Notes: generated from the letters alone by a model not told the origin. DNA of 32,523 nucleotides from Deltaproteobacteria bacterium (GCA_020854145.1 JADZFZ010001199.1:1-32523); one strand, 5' to 3'; counted from the first letter of the stretch, positions 1 through 8,183 are shown. Program-made: numbers and translations.

Positions 1-1092
1 TCAGTCGCGATCGCGATCGGGGATCTCGAGCACGACGGGGCAGTGGTCGCTGAGCTCGCGCAGCGCCCGCGCGGGATCCCTGCGAGGGATCGTCGCGCAG
101 CTCGCCTCCGCGCACACACCCTCGGCCGTGGCGCGCGCGCCCGCGGGCAGCTCCCGCATCGCGCGCGTCGTGACGAAGTGGTCGAGCGCGTACGCCCGGC
201 CGCGCGCGTAGTACGAGCAGCCCGGCTCCACGGGCACGCGGCGCAGACCCGGCGAGAACGACGCGTCGGCCGCATCGATCGTGGCGATCTCCTGCTCGGG
301 GGTCTCGGCAGGAGTGCACGCGCCACAGCCGTGCGTGTTGAAGTCGCCCGCGATCACCATGTCCTGCTCTCGCTCGATCGCTTGTAGCGCGGCGAACGCG
401 ATCGGCAGCGCCTCCTGGGATCGGCGGCGCAGCGCGCGTGCGCTCGGCTGGTCTCCGCTCTTGAGGTGCACGCTCACGACGTGCAGATCGAGCCCGCCGG
501 CGAAGCGCATGCGCCCTCCGAAGCCGGGCCTCAACGCGCTCGCGCAGGGCGAGCCGCGCGGGTTGAGCGCACCGAGGGTCCTGAGCTCGCCCGCGCGAAC
601 GCGCGAGGTGTTCCACAGCAGCGCGACGTGCTGGAACGAAGGGCCCGAGCACTCGTCGAGCCCCACGCGCCATCGGCCGCGCGTCCTCGCGTCGAGCCCG
701 CCGACCAAGCGCGCCATCGCGTCGACGGCCGCCGGGTGGGCCTGGATCTCCTGAAGCGCCACGACGTCGACCGAGAGCCACGCGATCGCGCATGCGAGCC
801 AGTCCACGTTCGTCGGACGCGCTCGCTCGCGCGACCCGAACGGCACGCCATCGGGAAACCACCGGACGTTCCACGTGGCGATCGCCGCGTGACCTGGACG
901 CCGCGCGCGTGTGCGACGCGTGCGCAACGCAACCTCGCAACCCTCGGGCGACGACCAAGGCGACGCATCGGCCACCAGCGACCGCGGCGGATCCGCGCGA
1001 CCCGCCGGAGCGCACCACTCCACGCTTCCGACACCGCACGCGGCGACCATCGCCCAGCCCGACCACAACACGCCGCGGCCGAGCTTGCGCAT
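1..1092 (-). CDS. Endonuclease/exonuclease/phosphatase-family protein, probable lipoprotein
   Basis: A 363-residue protein of the EEP (DNase I / exonuclease III / phosphodiesterase) fold. Visible catalytic landmarks in order are N75 (ATWNVRW), E115 (ALQEIQ), H209 in a VHLKSG strand, D250-F251-N252 (AGDFNTHG), D304 (ALDHF) and S348-D349-H350 near the C-terminus (LSDHCPV). This is the full metal-dependent phosphodiesterase set, so hydrolysis of a nucleic acid or phosphoester outside the cytoplasm is likely. The N-terminus reads as a secretion signal ending in MVAAC, so the mature protein may be lipid-anchored at C19. The ATG at 1092 has a weak GGAG 11 bases upstream. The stop codon occupies the first three bases of the window, so the gene is complete. 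It diverges from the AAA+ gene at 1176 across 83 bp. Substrate cannot be told from sequence; nuclease, sphingomyelinase-like and inositol-phosphatase roles are all possible. Confidence 0.88.
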   Translation of the reverse strand: MRKLGRGVLWSGWAMVAACGVGSVEWCAPAGRADPPRSLVADASPWSSPEGCEVALRTRRTRARRPGHAAIATWNVRWFPDGVPFGSRERARPTNVDWLACAIAWLSVDVVALQEIQAHPAAVDAMARLVGGLDARTRGRWRVGLDECSGPSFQHVALLWNTSRVRAGELRTLGALNPRGSPCASALRPGFGGRMRFAGGLDLHVVSVHLKSGDQPSARALRRRSQEALPIAFAALQAIEREQDMVIAGDFNTHGCGACTPAETPEQEIATIDAADASFSPGLRRVPVEPGCSYYARGRAYALDHFVTTRAMRELPAGARATAEGVCAEASCATIPRRDPARALRELSDHCPVVLEIPDRDRD

Positions 1093-1175
1093 CGCGCCGC
1101 AGTCTCCATCCGATTCGATCGCGCGAGCAAGCTTGCAGCCGCGCCGCCACGTCGACTACCAAGTCCAGGCTTCCG

Positions 1176-2036
1176 ATGGACGCCGCCGCGAGCTCGCAAT
1201 GGATCCGCGCCATGTTGCGCTACCGGTCCGACCATCCGGCGTTGCTGCACGTCCTCGACACCCTCGAACGACTGCTCGACCGGCCCTACCGCACCAACGT
1301 CGTGCTCCTCGGCGAAGCTGGCACCGGCAAGGAGGGGCTCGCACGCGCCCTCCACGCAGCGATGTCCGCAGGCGCCGACTCTCCGTTCGTCGAGGTTCGC
1401 TCCGGCAGCCGAGATCCCGCGGCGCTCGCCCACGAGCTGTTCGGCGCCGGCGATCGTCCCGGCGCCGCCGAGCGCGCGCACCGAGGCACTCTCTACCTCG
1501 ACGAGGTCGCGACGCTCGCGCCCGAGATCCAAGCGCGCCTCGCAGATCTGTTGCACGGCACGGTGGAGCGCGAAGGCGACCTCGAGCCCCGCAGCGTCGA
1601 CCTCCGCATCGTCGCCTCGACCGACCACGATCTTCGCGGCCTGGTCGCCTCCGGTCGTTTCCGGCACGACCTCTTCCACCGTCTCGCCCGCATCGAGCTG
1701 CTGATCCCGCCGCTGCGCGAGCGTCGCGCCGACATCCCGCGCACCGCCCTCTGGATCGGCAACCGGATCCTCGAGCGCGCCGGCGTTCGCGCGCGTCTCG
1801 TCCTCGAGGGCGACGACCACGACGACAGCGGAGAGCTTCGCCCCATCGAGCTCACCGCCGACGCCGCCGCCTTCCTCGCCGCGCAGCCCTGGCCGGGCAA
1901 CTTCCGCGGCCTCGAGATCACCCTCGAGCGTGCCCTGCTCCTCTATCTCGACGGCGATCGTCTCGACCCCCCCACCCTCCTCCTCGCCGGGGACAGGATC
2001 GACGTGCCTAACCCCTCGGAATCAGGCCGCTCCTAG
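1176..2036 (+). CDS. Short sigma54-activator-type AAA+ protein lacking the GAFTGA loop
   Basis: 286 residues, essentially a bare AAA+ core of the NtrC/bacterial enhancer-binding family. Walker A is G46-E53 (GEAGTGKE), the ELF motif is E87-F89, Walker B is G104-V111 (GTLYLDEV), the arginine-finger region is F162-L170 (FRHDLFHRL), and PPLRERRADIP follows at 178-188. WPGNFRGLE at 238-246 is the usual WPGN(V)REL box. Between ELFG and Walker B the family normally has GAFTGA, which touches sigma54. Here that stretch is shortened to roughly GAGDRPGAAERAH, with no GAFTGA. There is no receiver, GAF or FHA domain in front and no Fis-type HTH behind. The ATG at 1176 was chosen because homology begins a few residues later; the frame is open further upstream without family similarity. 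It is probably not a conventional sigma54 activator. It could be a regulatory subunit or a decayed paralogue. Confidence 0.82.
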   Translation: MDAAASSQWIRAMLRYRSDHPALLHVLDTLERLLDRPYRTNVVLLGEAGTGKEGLARALHAAMSAGADSPFVEVRSGSRDPAALAHELFGAGDRPGAAERAHRGTLYLDEVATLAPEIQARLADLLHGTVEREGDLEPRSVDLRIVASTDHDLRGLVASGRFRHDLFHRLARIELLIPPLRERRADIPRTALWIGNRILERAGVRARLVLEGDDHDDSGELRPIELTADAAAFLAAQPWPGNFRGLEITLERALLLYLDGDRLDPPTLLLAGDRIDVPNPSESGRS

Positions 2037-2121
2037 ACGCGCAGTTCCACTCCGAGCGAGCCGGCCGCCCGGTCGGCGACCCAGGGCGAAGTCGCCACAC
2101 GCCCGAGCGCCGGTGAAGGGG

Positions 2122-2910
2122 TCACTTGGGCGGATCCGGGATGTCCCAGAGGTCGCCCCAGAGGCTCTGGCCCCCATCGATGTAGAAGGTCTGCCCCGTC
2201 ACGAAGTCGGCCGCCGGGCTGACGAGGTACGTCACGAGGTGCGCGACCTCCTCGGCGGTGCCGACGCGTTTGACCGGCGTGCGCGACCGCGCCAGCTCGA
2301 TGAGCTCGGGTGGGTACCGGTCGGTCCCGCTGCTCTTGATGACGCCCGGCGCGACCGCGTTCGTCCGGATGCCGTAGTGCGCCCACTCGATGGCCAGCGT
2401 CTTGGTGAGATTCTCCACGCCGGCACGCGCCGCCCCCGTGTGCGCCATCCCCGGGAAGCCTCGGGCGATCTGGGCGATCATGTTGACGATTCGCCCTTTT
2501 CTTGCGGGGATCATCGCCCTCGTCGCCACCGCGTGCGTCATCGTCCAGGTACCCAGCAGGTTGTTGCGCACCACCGCTTCGAAGCCCTTCGGCGCGAGCT
2601 GCTCGGCGGGCACCGGGAACTGACCTCCGGCGTTGTTGATCAACACGTCCACGTGCCCGAACCGCGCGAGCACGGCGCCCACGAACGCTCCGACCGCCTC
2701 CACGTCGCGGATGTCCGCCGGCGCCGCGTAGACCTCGAAGCCCTCCGCTTCGAGCTGCTTGCGCGCCTCTTCGAGCGGCTCCGGCCGACGCCCGTTGATC
2801 GCCACCTTCGCACCGAGCGACGCCATCTCGCGCGCGCACGCGAAGCCGATCCCCGTGCCGCCACCGGTGACGATCGCGACGGTGCCTTCGAGCAGACCAG
2901 GCGAGAACAT
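2122..2910 (-). CDS. SDR-family enoyl-CoA reductase-like protein (PECR/2,4-dienoyl-CoA reductase type)
   Basis: 262 residues, a short-chain dehydrogenase/reductase. The nucleotide-binding TGGGTGIG is at 15-22 and NNAG at 92-95. The segment at 155-170 (MAHTGAARAGVENLTK) closely resembles peroxisomal trans-2-enoyl-CoA reductase (PECR) as I remember it. The usual SDR YxxxK is replaced by T158...R162 and the preceding serine is not evident, as in the TER/DECR subgroup. Expected activity is NADPH-dependent reduction of a 2-enoyl-CoA or 2,4-dienoyl-CoA in fatty-acid metabolism, in the cytoplasm. APGVIKS and the C-terminal DGGQSLWGD match the same family. The ATG at 2910 was preferred over an in-frame GTG at 2928 because family members start close to MF-P-LL. 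The gene stands alone and is divergent from the membrane protein at 3006. The exact substrate is inference. Confidence 0.87.
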   Translation of the reverse strand: MFSPGLLEGTVAIVTGGGTGIGFACAREMASLGAKVAINGRRPEPLEEARKQLEAEGFEVYAAPADIRDVEAVGAFVGAVLARFGHVDVLINNAGGQFPVPAEQLAPKGFEAVVRNNLLGTWTMTHAVATRAMIPARKGRIVNMIAQIARGFPGMAHTGAARAGVENLTKTLAIEWAHYGIRTNAVAPGVIKSSGTDRYPPELIELARSRTPVKRVGTAEEVAHLVTYLVSPAADFVTGQTFYIDGGQSLWGDLWDIPDPPK

Positions 2911-2993
2911 GGGCGCGACTCTTGGCACGCGGGCACCCGCGGCGCCACCGATCCGAGCCCCTCGCGCACCTACCTCGCTCGCCCATCGGCCCC

Positions 2994-2999
2994 TATGCT
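2994..2999 (+). promoter_or_regulatory. -10 hexamer TATGCT just before the GTG start at 3006
   Basis: TATGCT fits TAnnnT and ends six bases before the GTG. Transcription starting about seven bases downstream of the hexamer would begin at or next to the start codon, giving a leaderless mRNA. No convincing -35 element is visible. Confidence 0.5.
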
Positions 3000-3005
3000 T
3001 CTGCC

Positions 3006-4730
3006 GTGGACGCCCGCCCCGAGCCCCGCCGTGGAGGAGCGCTCCGTATCCTCGCGCATCGGCCAGCCGCGCTGCTCGCCCTCGGAGTCGTCGCGTTCGG
3101 CGGGCTGCTCACGTCGCCTTGTCTTCTCGGCGTCCCGGTCCTCGTCGGCATGCTCGTCTCCATCGCGAGCACCTGCCTCGACGCAGGGTGCGCGATCCAC
3201 GATCTGCCCATCCAGCGCTCGCCCAGTCGCGGCAACTGGGTGGCGGCGCTCTCGATCTTCGCGTTCCTCGCCACCACGCTGCTGGCCGGCGTCGCGTCCG
3301 TCGAGGCGCTCGAGGGGCTCTTCCCGTCCGACGCCGACGCGCTCCCCCGCGTCGTGCTCGTCGCCTCCGCGACGCTCGTCGCGACGTGCCTCAGCCCGCT
3401 CGCGTTCGTTCCCTTCGCTGCGCTCGACGAAGGCGCCTCGTTCGCTCCGGCCGCCTTTCGCTCGGCACACGTCGCAGCGAAGCGAGGCATGCCGCGCCAG
3501 ATGGCGACGGCCCTGATCTCGACGCTCGTGCTGTTCTCGCCCGTCCTGCTCGACGCCGCGCTCGCCCCGATTCGCGAGCGAGCCACCGCGGTCTGGGCAC
3601 TGGCGCTCGCCGTCTCGTCCATCCTCGCGTTTCCATCGTCCTTCGCGATCCTCGCCGACGCCTACCTCTCCGCGGACCCGCGCGCGAGCGAGCCCACCGC
3701 GACCGGCACCACCACGTCGCGACGCGCCGGACGCGTCCTGCTCCTCGCGGTCGTGTCGCTCGGCGCGCTGCTCGTCGGAACGCTCACCGTCGCCGCGCTC
3801 GTTCCTCTGCCAGCCACGCCGCACGCGGACGTCGCATGGCGTCCTCGACGTCTTGCGGACGCGACGACCGAAAGCGGGCGCCCTCTGCCACGCACGCGCA
3901 TCTCGGCAACGTCGCTCTCGGTGCGCGGCACACACGACGGCATCGTCGTCGAGGCCGACGATGGCGGTGGCGTCGGCCACGTCCGCACCGCCTCGATCGG
4001 GACGCCCTCGGTGCTCTGGATCCTGCGCACCGCGCGGCGCCGCGATGCCCCGATCCACCTCGTCGTCGCGGGTCCGGTCGCGCGCGCGACCGAGTGGGTC
4101 CTCGTCGATGCCCACGGCGTGCGGCTCGACGATGGCGTCGCCGAACGCTGGTCGCGTCGCGTCGGCACCTTCGGGGCCTGCCTCCTCGCAACCGCCGGGC
4201 TCCTTGCGCTCCTTGCGCTCTGGCGCGTCGGCGGTCTGCTCGCCGCCGCTCGTCACCTCGACCATCCGTTCTCGAACCCGCCGCCCGGCCGTCGCGCTGC
4301 CCTCACCCTCGCCGCCGTCGACGGCACGCTTCGCCTCGGCAAGAACGCGACCGTATGGATCTCGCCGCCGAGCTGGGCGTTCGGACGCGCGCGCGCCGAC
4401 GTCCGCGGAGACGCCTGGCTCGAGGCCGCCGATGGGCACCTGCGCGTTCGCCTCCCGCCAGGCCATGTCTGGGCTTTGTCGCACCTTCCGGAGGCGGCTC
4501 CGATGCGCGACGGCGAGCGCATCAGCGTCGTGGGCCGCTTCGGCGCGGTCGCCTCCGGTACGCGGGACGCGGACATCCCGTGGCCCCGCACGGCGTCGCT
4601 CGTCGTGGGCGATCACGCCCGCGCGGCGCTCGGGCTCACCGCCCGCGCCATGCAGGCCTGGGCGGCGGTCGCGGCGCTCCTGATGCTCGTGCTCTCGACG
4701 ACCGTCGTCTGGATCGTCTTGAGCTTCTAG
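3006..4730 (+). CDS. Multi-span membrane protein of unknown function
   Basis: 574 residues; I do not recognise the family. Hydrophobic segments are at about 20-54 (one or two spans), 78-98, 115-138, 166-186, 195-218, 243-268, 387-415 and 551-573. Between the sixth-seventh span and the 387-415 span lies a polar region (about 270-386). Between the last two spans lies a soluble region (about 420-545) containing an MRDGERISVVGRFG stretch like the compact beta segments of envelope proteins. The GTG at 3006 was chosen because the frame upstream is Arg/Pro-rich and unlike a membrane N-terminus. A TATGCT -10-like hexamer lies six bases before it and there is no Shine-Dalgarno sequence. The 3' end is about 100 bp from the ferredoxin gene, which has its own promoter, so the two need not be co-transcribed. 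Confidence 0.78.
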   Translation: MDARPEPRRGGALRILAHRPAALLALGVVAFGGLLTSPCLLGVPVLVGMLVSIASTCLDAGCAIHDLPIQRSPSRGNWVAALSIFAFLATTLLAGVASVEALEGLFPSDADALPRVVLVASATLVATCLSPLAFVPFAALDEGASFAPAAFRSAHVAAKRGMPRQMATALISTLVLFSPVLLDAALAPIRERATAVWALALAVSSILAFPSSFAILADAYLSADPRASEPTATGTTTSRRAGRVLLLAVVSLGALLVGTLTVAALVPLPATPHADVAWRPRRLADATTESGRPLPRTRISATSLSVRGTHDGIVVEADDGGGVGHVRTASIGTPSVLWILRTARRRDAPIHLVVAGPVARATEWVLVDAHGVRLDDGVAERWSRRVGTFGACLLATAGLLALLALWRVGGLLAAARHLDHPFSNPPPGRRAALTLAAVDGTLRLGKNATVWISPPSWAFGRARADVRGDAWLEAADGHLRVRLPPGHVWALSHLPEAAPMRDGERISVVGRFGAVASGTRDADIPWPRTASLVVGDHARAALGLTARAMQAWAAVAALLMLVLSTTVVWIVLSF

Positions 4731-4793
4731 CGGTTTACGCCGCAACGCGTCCACGTGCTCGCAGTTGCTTGCTCGCAGGTGCGTGGCACGGGA

Positions 4794-4822
4794 TTGACCG
4801 TCGCGGGGCACCTCTCTATACA
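4794..4822 (+). promoter_or_regulatory. Sigma70-type promoter for the ferredoxin gene
   Basis: TTGACC (4794-4799) and TATACA (4817-4822) are separated by exactly 17 bp, close to the housekeeping consensus and rare in such GC-rich DNA. The hexamer ends ten bases before the ATG at 4833, so the 5' leader would be only about 3-5 nt. Confidence 0.75.
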
Positions 4823-4832
4823 AGGGCGAGCG

Positions 4833-5351
4833 ATGGCTTTCTACATCACCGAGAACTGTACGGGTTGCACCGCCTGCATCCGCCGTTGCCCGACCGAGGC
4901 CATCTCCGGCGACCGCAAGGTCCTGCACGTCATCGATCCCGAGCTCTGCATCGACTGTGGCGCCTGCGGTGTCGTGTGCCCCGACGAGGCCATCTACGAC
5001 GCCGAGGGCAACCTCTGCGAGATGCTCAAGGCGCAGTCCCGTCCGAAGGCCTACGTCGATCTGCAGTCGTGCGTCGGCTGCGAGTGGTGCGTGTGGGCCT
5101 GCCCGTTCGACGCGCTCGAGATGAAGAAGAGCCCCGGCGGCGGGGCGTTCGCCGAGGTCGCGTCGGTCATCGACAAGAAGTGCGTCGGCTGCACCTTGTG
5201 CGAGCTCGACTGCCCGTACGACGCCATCCACGTCTTCCGCGGCGACGACCCGAAAGTGGCCGAGCGCCGCGAGCGCAACGCCCGCTTCCTCGAGGAGATC
5301 GGAACGGCGCCGCCCGCCGCGGTTGCCTCGGAAGAAGACGCCGCGGCCTGA
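4833..5351 (+). CDS. Ferredoxin with four 4Fe-4S motifs
   Basis: 172 residues. Four CxxCxxCxxxC(P) motifs are seen: C9-C12-C15-C19, C39-C42-C45-C49, C80-C83-C86-C90 and C117-C120-C123-C127. Each pair resembles a bacterial 2[4Fe-4S] ferredoxin fold, so the protein looks like a duplicated ferredoxin with up to four clusters. This is typical of electron-transfer subunits. No partner oxidoreductase is adjacent, so the redox partner is unknown. An extra cysteine (C62) lies between the halves, and the C-terminus (after about 150) is an Ala/Glu/Pro-rich tail. There is no signal peptide, so it should be cytoplasmic. The ATG at 4833 was chosen because the first cluster follows directly and a strong promoter ends ten bases upstream; a longer in-frame extension to 4755 would run through that promoter. 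It is convergent with the lipoprotein gene ending at 5365. Confidence 0.92.
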   Translation: MAFYITENCTGCTACIRRCPTEAISGDRKVLHVIDPELCIDCGACGVVCPDEAIYDAEGNLCEMLKAQSRPKAYVDLQSCVGCEWCVWACPFDALEMKKSPGGGAFAEVASVIDKKCVGCTLCELDCPYDAIHVFRGDDPKVAERRERNARFLEEIGTAPPAAVASEEDAAA

Positions 5352-5364
5352 CCCGTCCCCGACG

Positions 5365-6132
5365 TCAGTAGCAGAGGGTGCCCAGCGGCGCGCACCACTG
5401 CTCGTCGGACGGCTCGACGCCCGGCGGCGCGACGACCAGGTGGGCACGCCAGATCCCCCACGTGCCCGCGTCCCGCTTGATCCAGACCTGATAGGTCATC
5501 GCGCGCATGCAGAAGCGCTGCGCCGTTCGCTCGGGGTCCATCACGAAGTCCGCACGCCACGTCAGACGCGTCTCGCCCTGCACCACGCGGAACCCGATGT
5601 CGTCGATCGCGGCGACGTTGGGCGCCGGCTCCGCGCGCAAGGGCACGAGCTGGCGGAAGAAGTCCGTCGGCAGCTCCCCCGCGTCGTTCTCGTTGCTGAA
5701 GCTCTCGAGCGCCGCGTAGAACGTCTCGCCTCGACCGCGCACGACGATCTCGAACGTCGCGGACGCCTCGCCCACGCGCCCCATACGCTCCGGAAGGAAG
5801 GTGACGTCGCCGCGCACCGGCTCCTCGGGTCGGATGGGATCCGTAAAAAGTGAATAGGCCTCCACGACGTCGGGGTAACCGTCGTTGTCCGTGTCGGGCA
5901 CGAACGGATCCGAGTTCCGGACGGCCTCGGTGTCGTCGCACAGACCGTCGTTGTCGTCGTCGGGATCCTCGAAATCCCGCAAACCGTCGCCATCCGAATC
6001 GAGATCGTCGGGCGGAGGCGCAGGGACGTCGCCATCGGGGTCCAGGATCCGCGGGGGTCGGCTCGTGTCGTCGGGGCATCCTGCAAACAGGAAAATAGAA
6101 AAGGCGATCGCGACACGTGCCGGCCGGCTCAC
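5365..6132 (-). CDS. Lipoprotein with thrombospondin type 3-like calcium repeats
   Basis: 255 residues starting at a GTG. The signal sequence ends FLFAGC, so the mature lipoprotein begins CPDD. Residues about 45-90 carry Asp-rich DxDxDG-type repeats (SDGDGLRDFED, DDNDGLCDD, DTDNDGYPD), the calcium-binding thrombospondin type 3 pattern. The C-terminal domain of about 160 residues has no family I recognise. The GTG start is supported by GGAGG seven bases upstream and by a GTGA overlap with the stop of the helicase gene, so translation is probably coupled to it. The final residues (WCAPLGTLCY) place two cysteines near the end. It is likely outer-membrane anchored. Pairing a surface protein with a cytoplasmic helicase in one operon is odd and may be purely positional. 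Confidence 0.85.
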   Translation of the reverse strand: MSRPARVAIAFSIFLFAGCPDDTSRPPRILDPDGDVPAPPPDDLDSDGDGLRDFEDPDDDNDGLCDDTEAVRNSDPFVPDTDNDGYPDVVEAYSLFTDPIRPEEPVRGDVTFLPERMGRVGEASATFEIVVRGRGETFYAALESFSNENDAGELPTDFFRQLVPLRAEPAPNVAAIDDIGFRVVQGETRLTWRADFVMDPERTAQRFCMRAMTYQVWIKRDAGTWGIWRAHLVVAPPGVEPSDEQWCAPLGTLCY

Positions 6133-8108
6133 CGGAGATCCTCCGGAGGGGCCGCAGCCGGCTGACGCCCATCCGCGGCCTCTCGCCAGAACGCCTCCAC
6201 CTCCGCGAAGCTGAGACAACGCGACGCCGGAGGCAAGGTCTCGACGAACCGCCGGCCGTACCCGCGGGTGACGATCCGCCGGTCGAGGACAGCCACGATC
6301 CCGTGATCACGCCGGGTGCGCACGAGCCGCCCGAAGCCCTGTTTGAGCGCGAGCGCGGCGGCCGGCACCTGGTAGACGTCGAACGGATCGACGCCGTCGT
6401 CGCGCATCCTCCGACTGCGCGCGGCGACCACGGGGTCGGTCGGCACCTCGAACGGCAACCGGTCGATGACCACGAGGCGCAGGGCGTCCCCTGGAACGTC
6501 GACGCCCTCCCAGAAGCTCGCGGTCGCGTAGAGCACGGCGTCGTGCGCGCGGCGGAAGCGCGACAGGAGCGCGGCCTTGGGAGCGTCGCCCTGGACGAGC
6601 ACCGGCCACTCGAACGCCATCCGACCCGCCTCGGCGAGCTGTCTCATCGCCTTGACGCTCGTGCAGAGCACGAAGGCGCCGCCGCGCGTGAGCCGCACGA
6701 GGCGCTCGATCTCGCGGGCCGCTCGATCGCGGTACAGCGCGTCGCGCGGATCGGGCAGGTCGCGCGGCAGGTAGAGCGCCGCTTGTCGACCGAAGTCGAA
6801 CGGGGACGAGACGGCGAGCTCCTCGCACGGGAAGTCGAGGCCCAATCGCCGCCGAATGAAGCTAAAGTCGCCGTCGGTCGTGAGCGTGGCGCTCGCGAGG
6901 ACAACACCACGCTCGCGATAGAAGAGATGCTCGCGCAGGAGCTCCGACAGATCGATGGGGGACGCGCCGAGCGCCACGGACCGGCGCGACGCCTGGCACC
7001 ACGCGACGTGCGTGTTGCCCACGCCGTGCACCACGCGATCGAGGTCGTCGCGCAACGAGTCGGTCCTTCGCGCGAGCGCGAGCACGGGCTCACCCACCGC
7101 GGCCACTCCGCGTGCGTAGCTCGCGAGCGCGTCGAGCGCCGTGTCGAGCGCGATGAGATCACGGCCGATGGGTCCGTCGAAGAGGCTCGCGTCGAGCGGG
7201 ATCCGGAGCTCCGCGTCACCGCGCTCGACGGGCAGCGCTCCGAAGAAGATCGACGCGCGCTGCTCGACCTCGGCCAGCATCCCGTCCGCCTCGCCGCGTC
7301 CCGCGCGATCGAGGAGCCCCGCGGAGGCGAGCGTCCGGCGCGCATCGCGCACGAGCGACACGATCTGCGTGCTCGAGACGCGAAGACCGAAGAACGTCGT
7401 GGCGACCTCCTCGATCCCGTGAGCTTCGTCGAAGACGACCGCGTCGTGCTCGGGCAGCACCGAGCCGCCTCCGCTCGCTCGCAGCGCGAGGTCGGCGAAG
7501 AAGAGGTGGTGGTTGACGACGACGATCTGCGCTGCCTCGGCGTCCTCGCGCATCCGCGTGACGAAGCAGGCCTCGTAGTGCTCGCATCGCTGACCGATGC
7601 GCGTCTCGCTGCTCGACGTCACATCCATCCAGACGGGCGCGTTCTCGGGAACGACCGCGAGCTCCGCGCGATCGCCGCGCTCGGCGGTCTCCACCCACCG
7701 GCGCACCACTTCGAGATGCGGGTCGCCGTAACCGCCGGCCGCCACCGACTCGGCGAGCCGTCGCCTGCAGACGTAGTTCGAGAGCCCCTTCATAGAGGCC
7801 GCGCGGATCCCGAGCCCGGTCAGCTCGGCGAGCAGAGGCAGGTCTCGTTCGACGATCTGGTCCTGCAGCGCGCGCGTCCCGGTCGAGACGATCACCTTGC
7901 GACCCGACAGCACGGCGGGCACGAGATAGGCGAGCGTCTTGCCGGTGCCGGTGCCGGCCTCCACGAGCAGCACGCCCTCGTGCTCGAGGACGCGCTCGAC
8001 GGCTTCGGCCATGCGCAGCTGCTCGGGCCGATGCTCGTAGCCTTCGAGGCCTCGCTCGAAAGGCCCACCGGGACCGAGGATCGCCGTCGAGGTCTGCGGC
8101 CGAGACAT
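6129..8108 (-). CDS. DinG/XPD-family ATP-dependent helicase with an altered iron-sulfur site
   Basis: 659 residues, a superfamily 2 helicase of the DinG/YoaA/XPD group that unwinds DNA 5'-to-3', including R-loops and repair intermediates. Walker A is E50-T58 (EAGTGTGKT) and the DEAH box is D227-H230. The later motifs LASATLTT, FWEGVDVPG and QGFGRLVRT are all present. The iron-sulfur domain normally has four cysteines. Here C114, C175 and C181 are present, but the position five residues before C175 is R170. E. coli DinG spacing (C194, C199, C205) matches 170/175/181 exactly, so one ligand is lost to arginine (codon CGC; TGC would restore Cys). The ATG at 8108 has GAGG six bases upstream; an ATG five codons earlier is possible. 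The stop overlaps the lipoprotein start (GTGA). Divergent from the lipoprotein at 8184. Confidence 0.93.
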   Translation of the reverse strand: MSRPQTSTAILGPGGPFERGLEGYEHRPEQLRMAEAVERVLEHEGVLLVEAGTGTGKTLAYLVPAVLSGRKVIVSTGTRALQDQIVERDLPLLAELTGLGIRAASMKGLSNYVCRRRLAESVAAGGYGDPHLEVVRRWVETAERGDRAELAVVPENAPVWMDVTSSSETRIGQRCEHYEACFVTRMREDAEAAQIVVVNHHLFFADLALRASGGGSVLPEHDAVVFDEAHGIEEVATTFFGLRVSSTQIVSLVRDARRTLASAGLLDRAGRGEADGMLAEVEQRASIFFGALPVERGDAELRIPLDASLFDGPIGRDLIALDTALDALASYARGVAAVGEPVLALARRTDSLRDDLDRVVHGVGNTHVAWCQASRRSVALGASPIDLSELLREHLFYRERGVVLASATLTTDGDFSFIRRRLGLDFPCEELAVSSPFDFGRQAALYLPRDLPDPRDALYRDRAAREIERLVRLTRGGAFVLCTSVKAMRQLAEAGRMAFEWPVLVQGDAPKAALLSRFRRAHDAVLYATASFWEGVDVPGDALRLVVIDRLPFEVPTDPVVAARSRRMRDDGVDPFDVYQVPAAALALKQGFGRLVRTRRDHGIVAVLDRRIVTRGYGRRFVETLPPASRCLSFAEVEAFWREAADGRQPAAAPPEDLR

Positions 8109-8183
8109 GCGCCGCCTCGTCATGCGCGAGACGCGGCGACCGGGCAAGGGAGAGCGCACGCGCTCCGTAGCCGACCGCGCTCC

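Noticed and set aside
2759..5371. Very long plus-strand frame crossing the membrane protein and ferredoxin genes
   Set aside because: It reads Arg/Pro/Ala-rich in a second frame of two well-supported genes and shows no domain.
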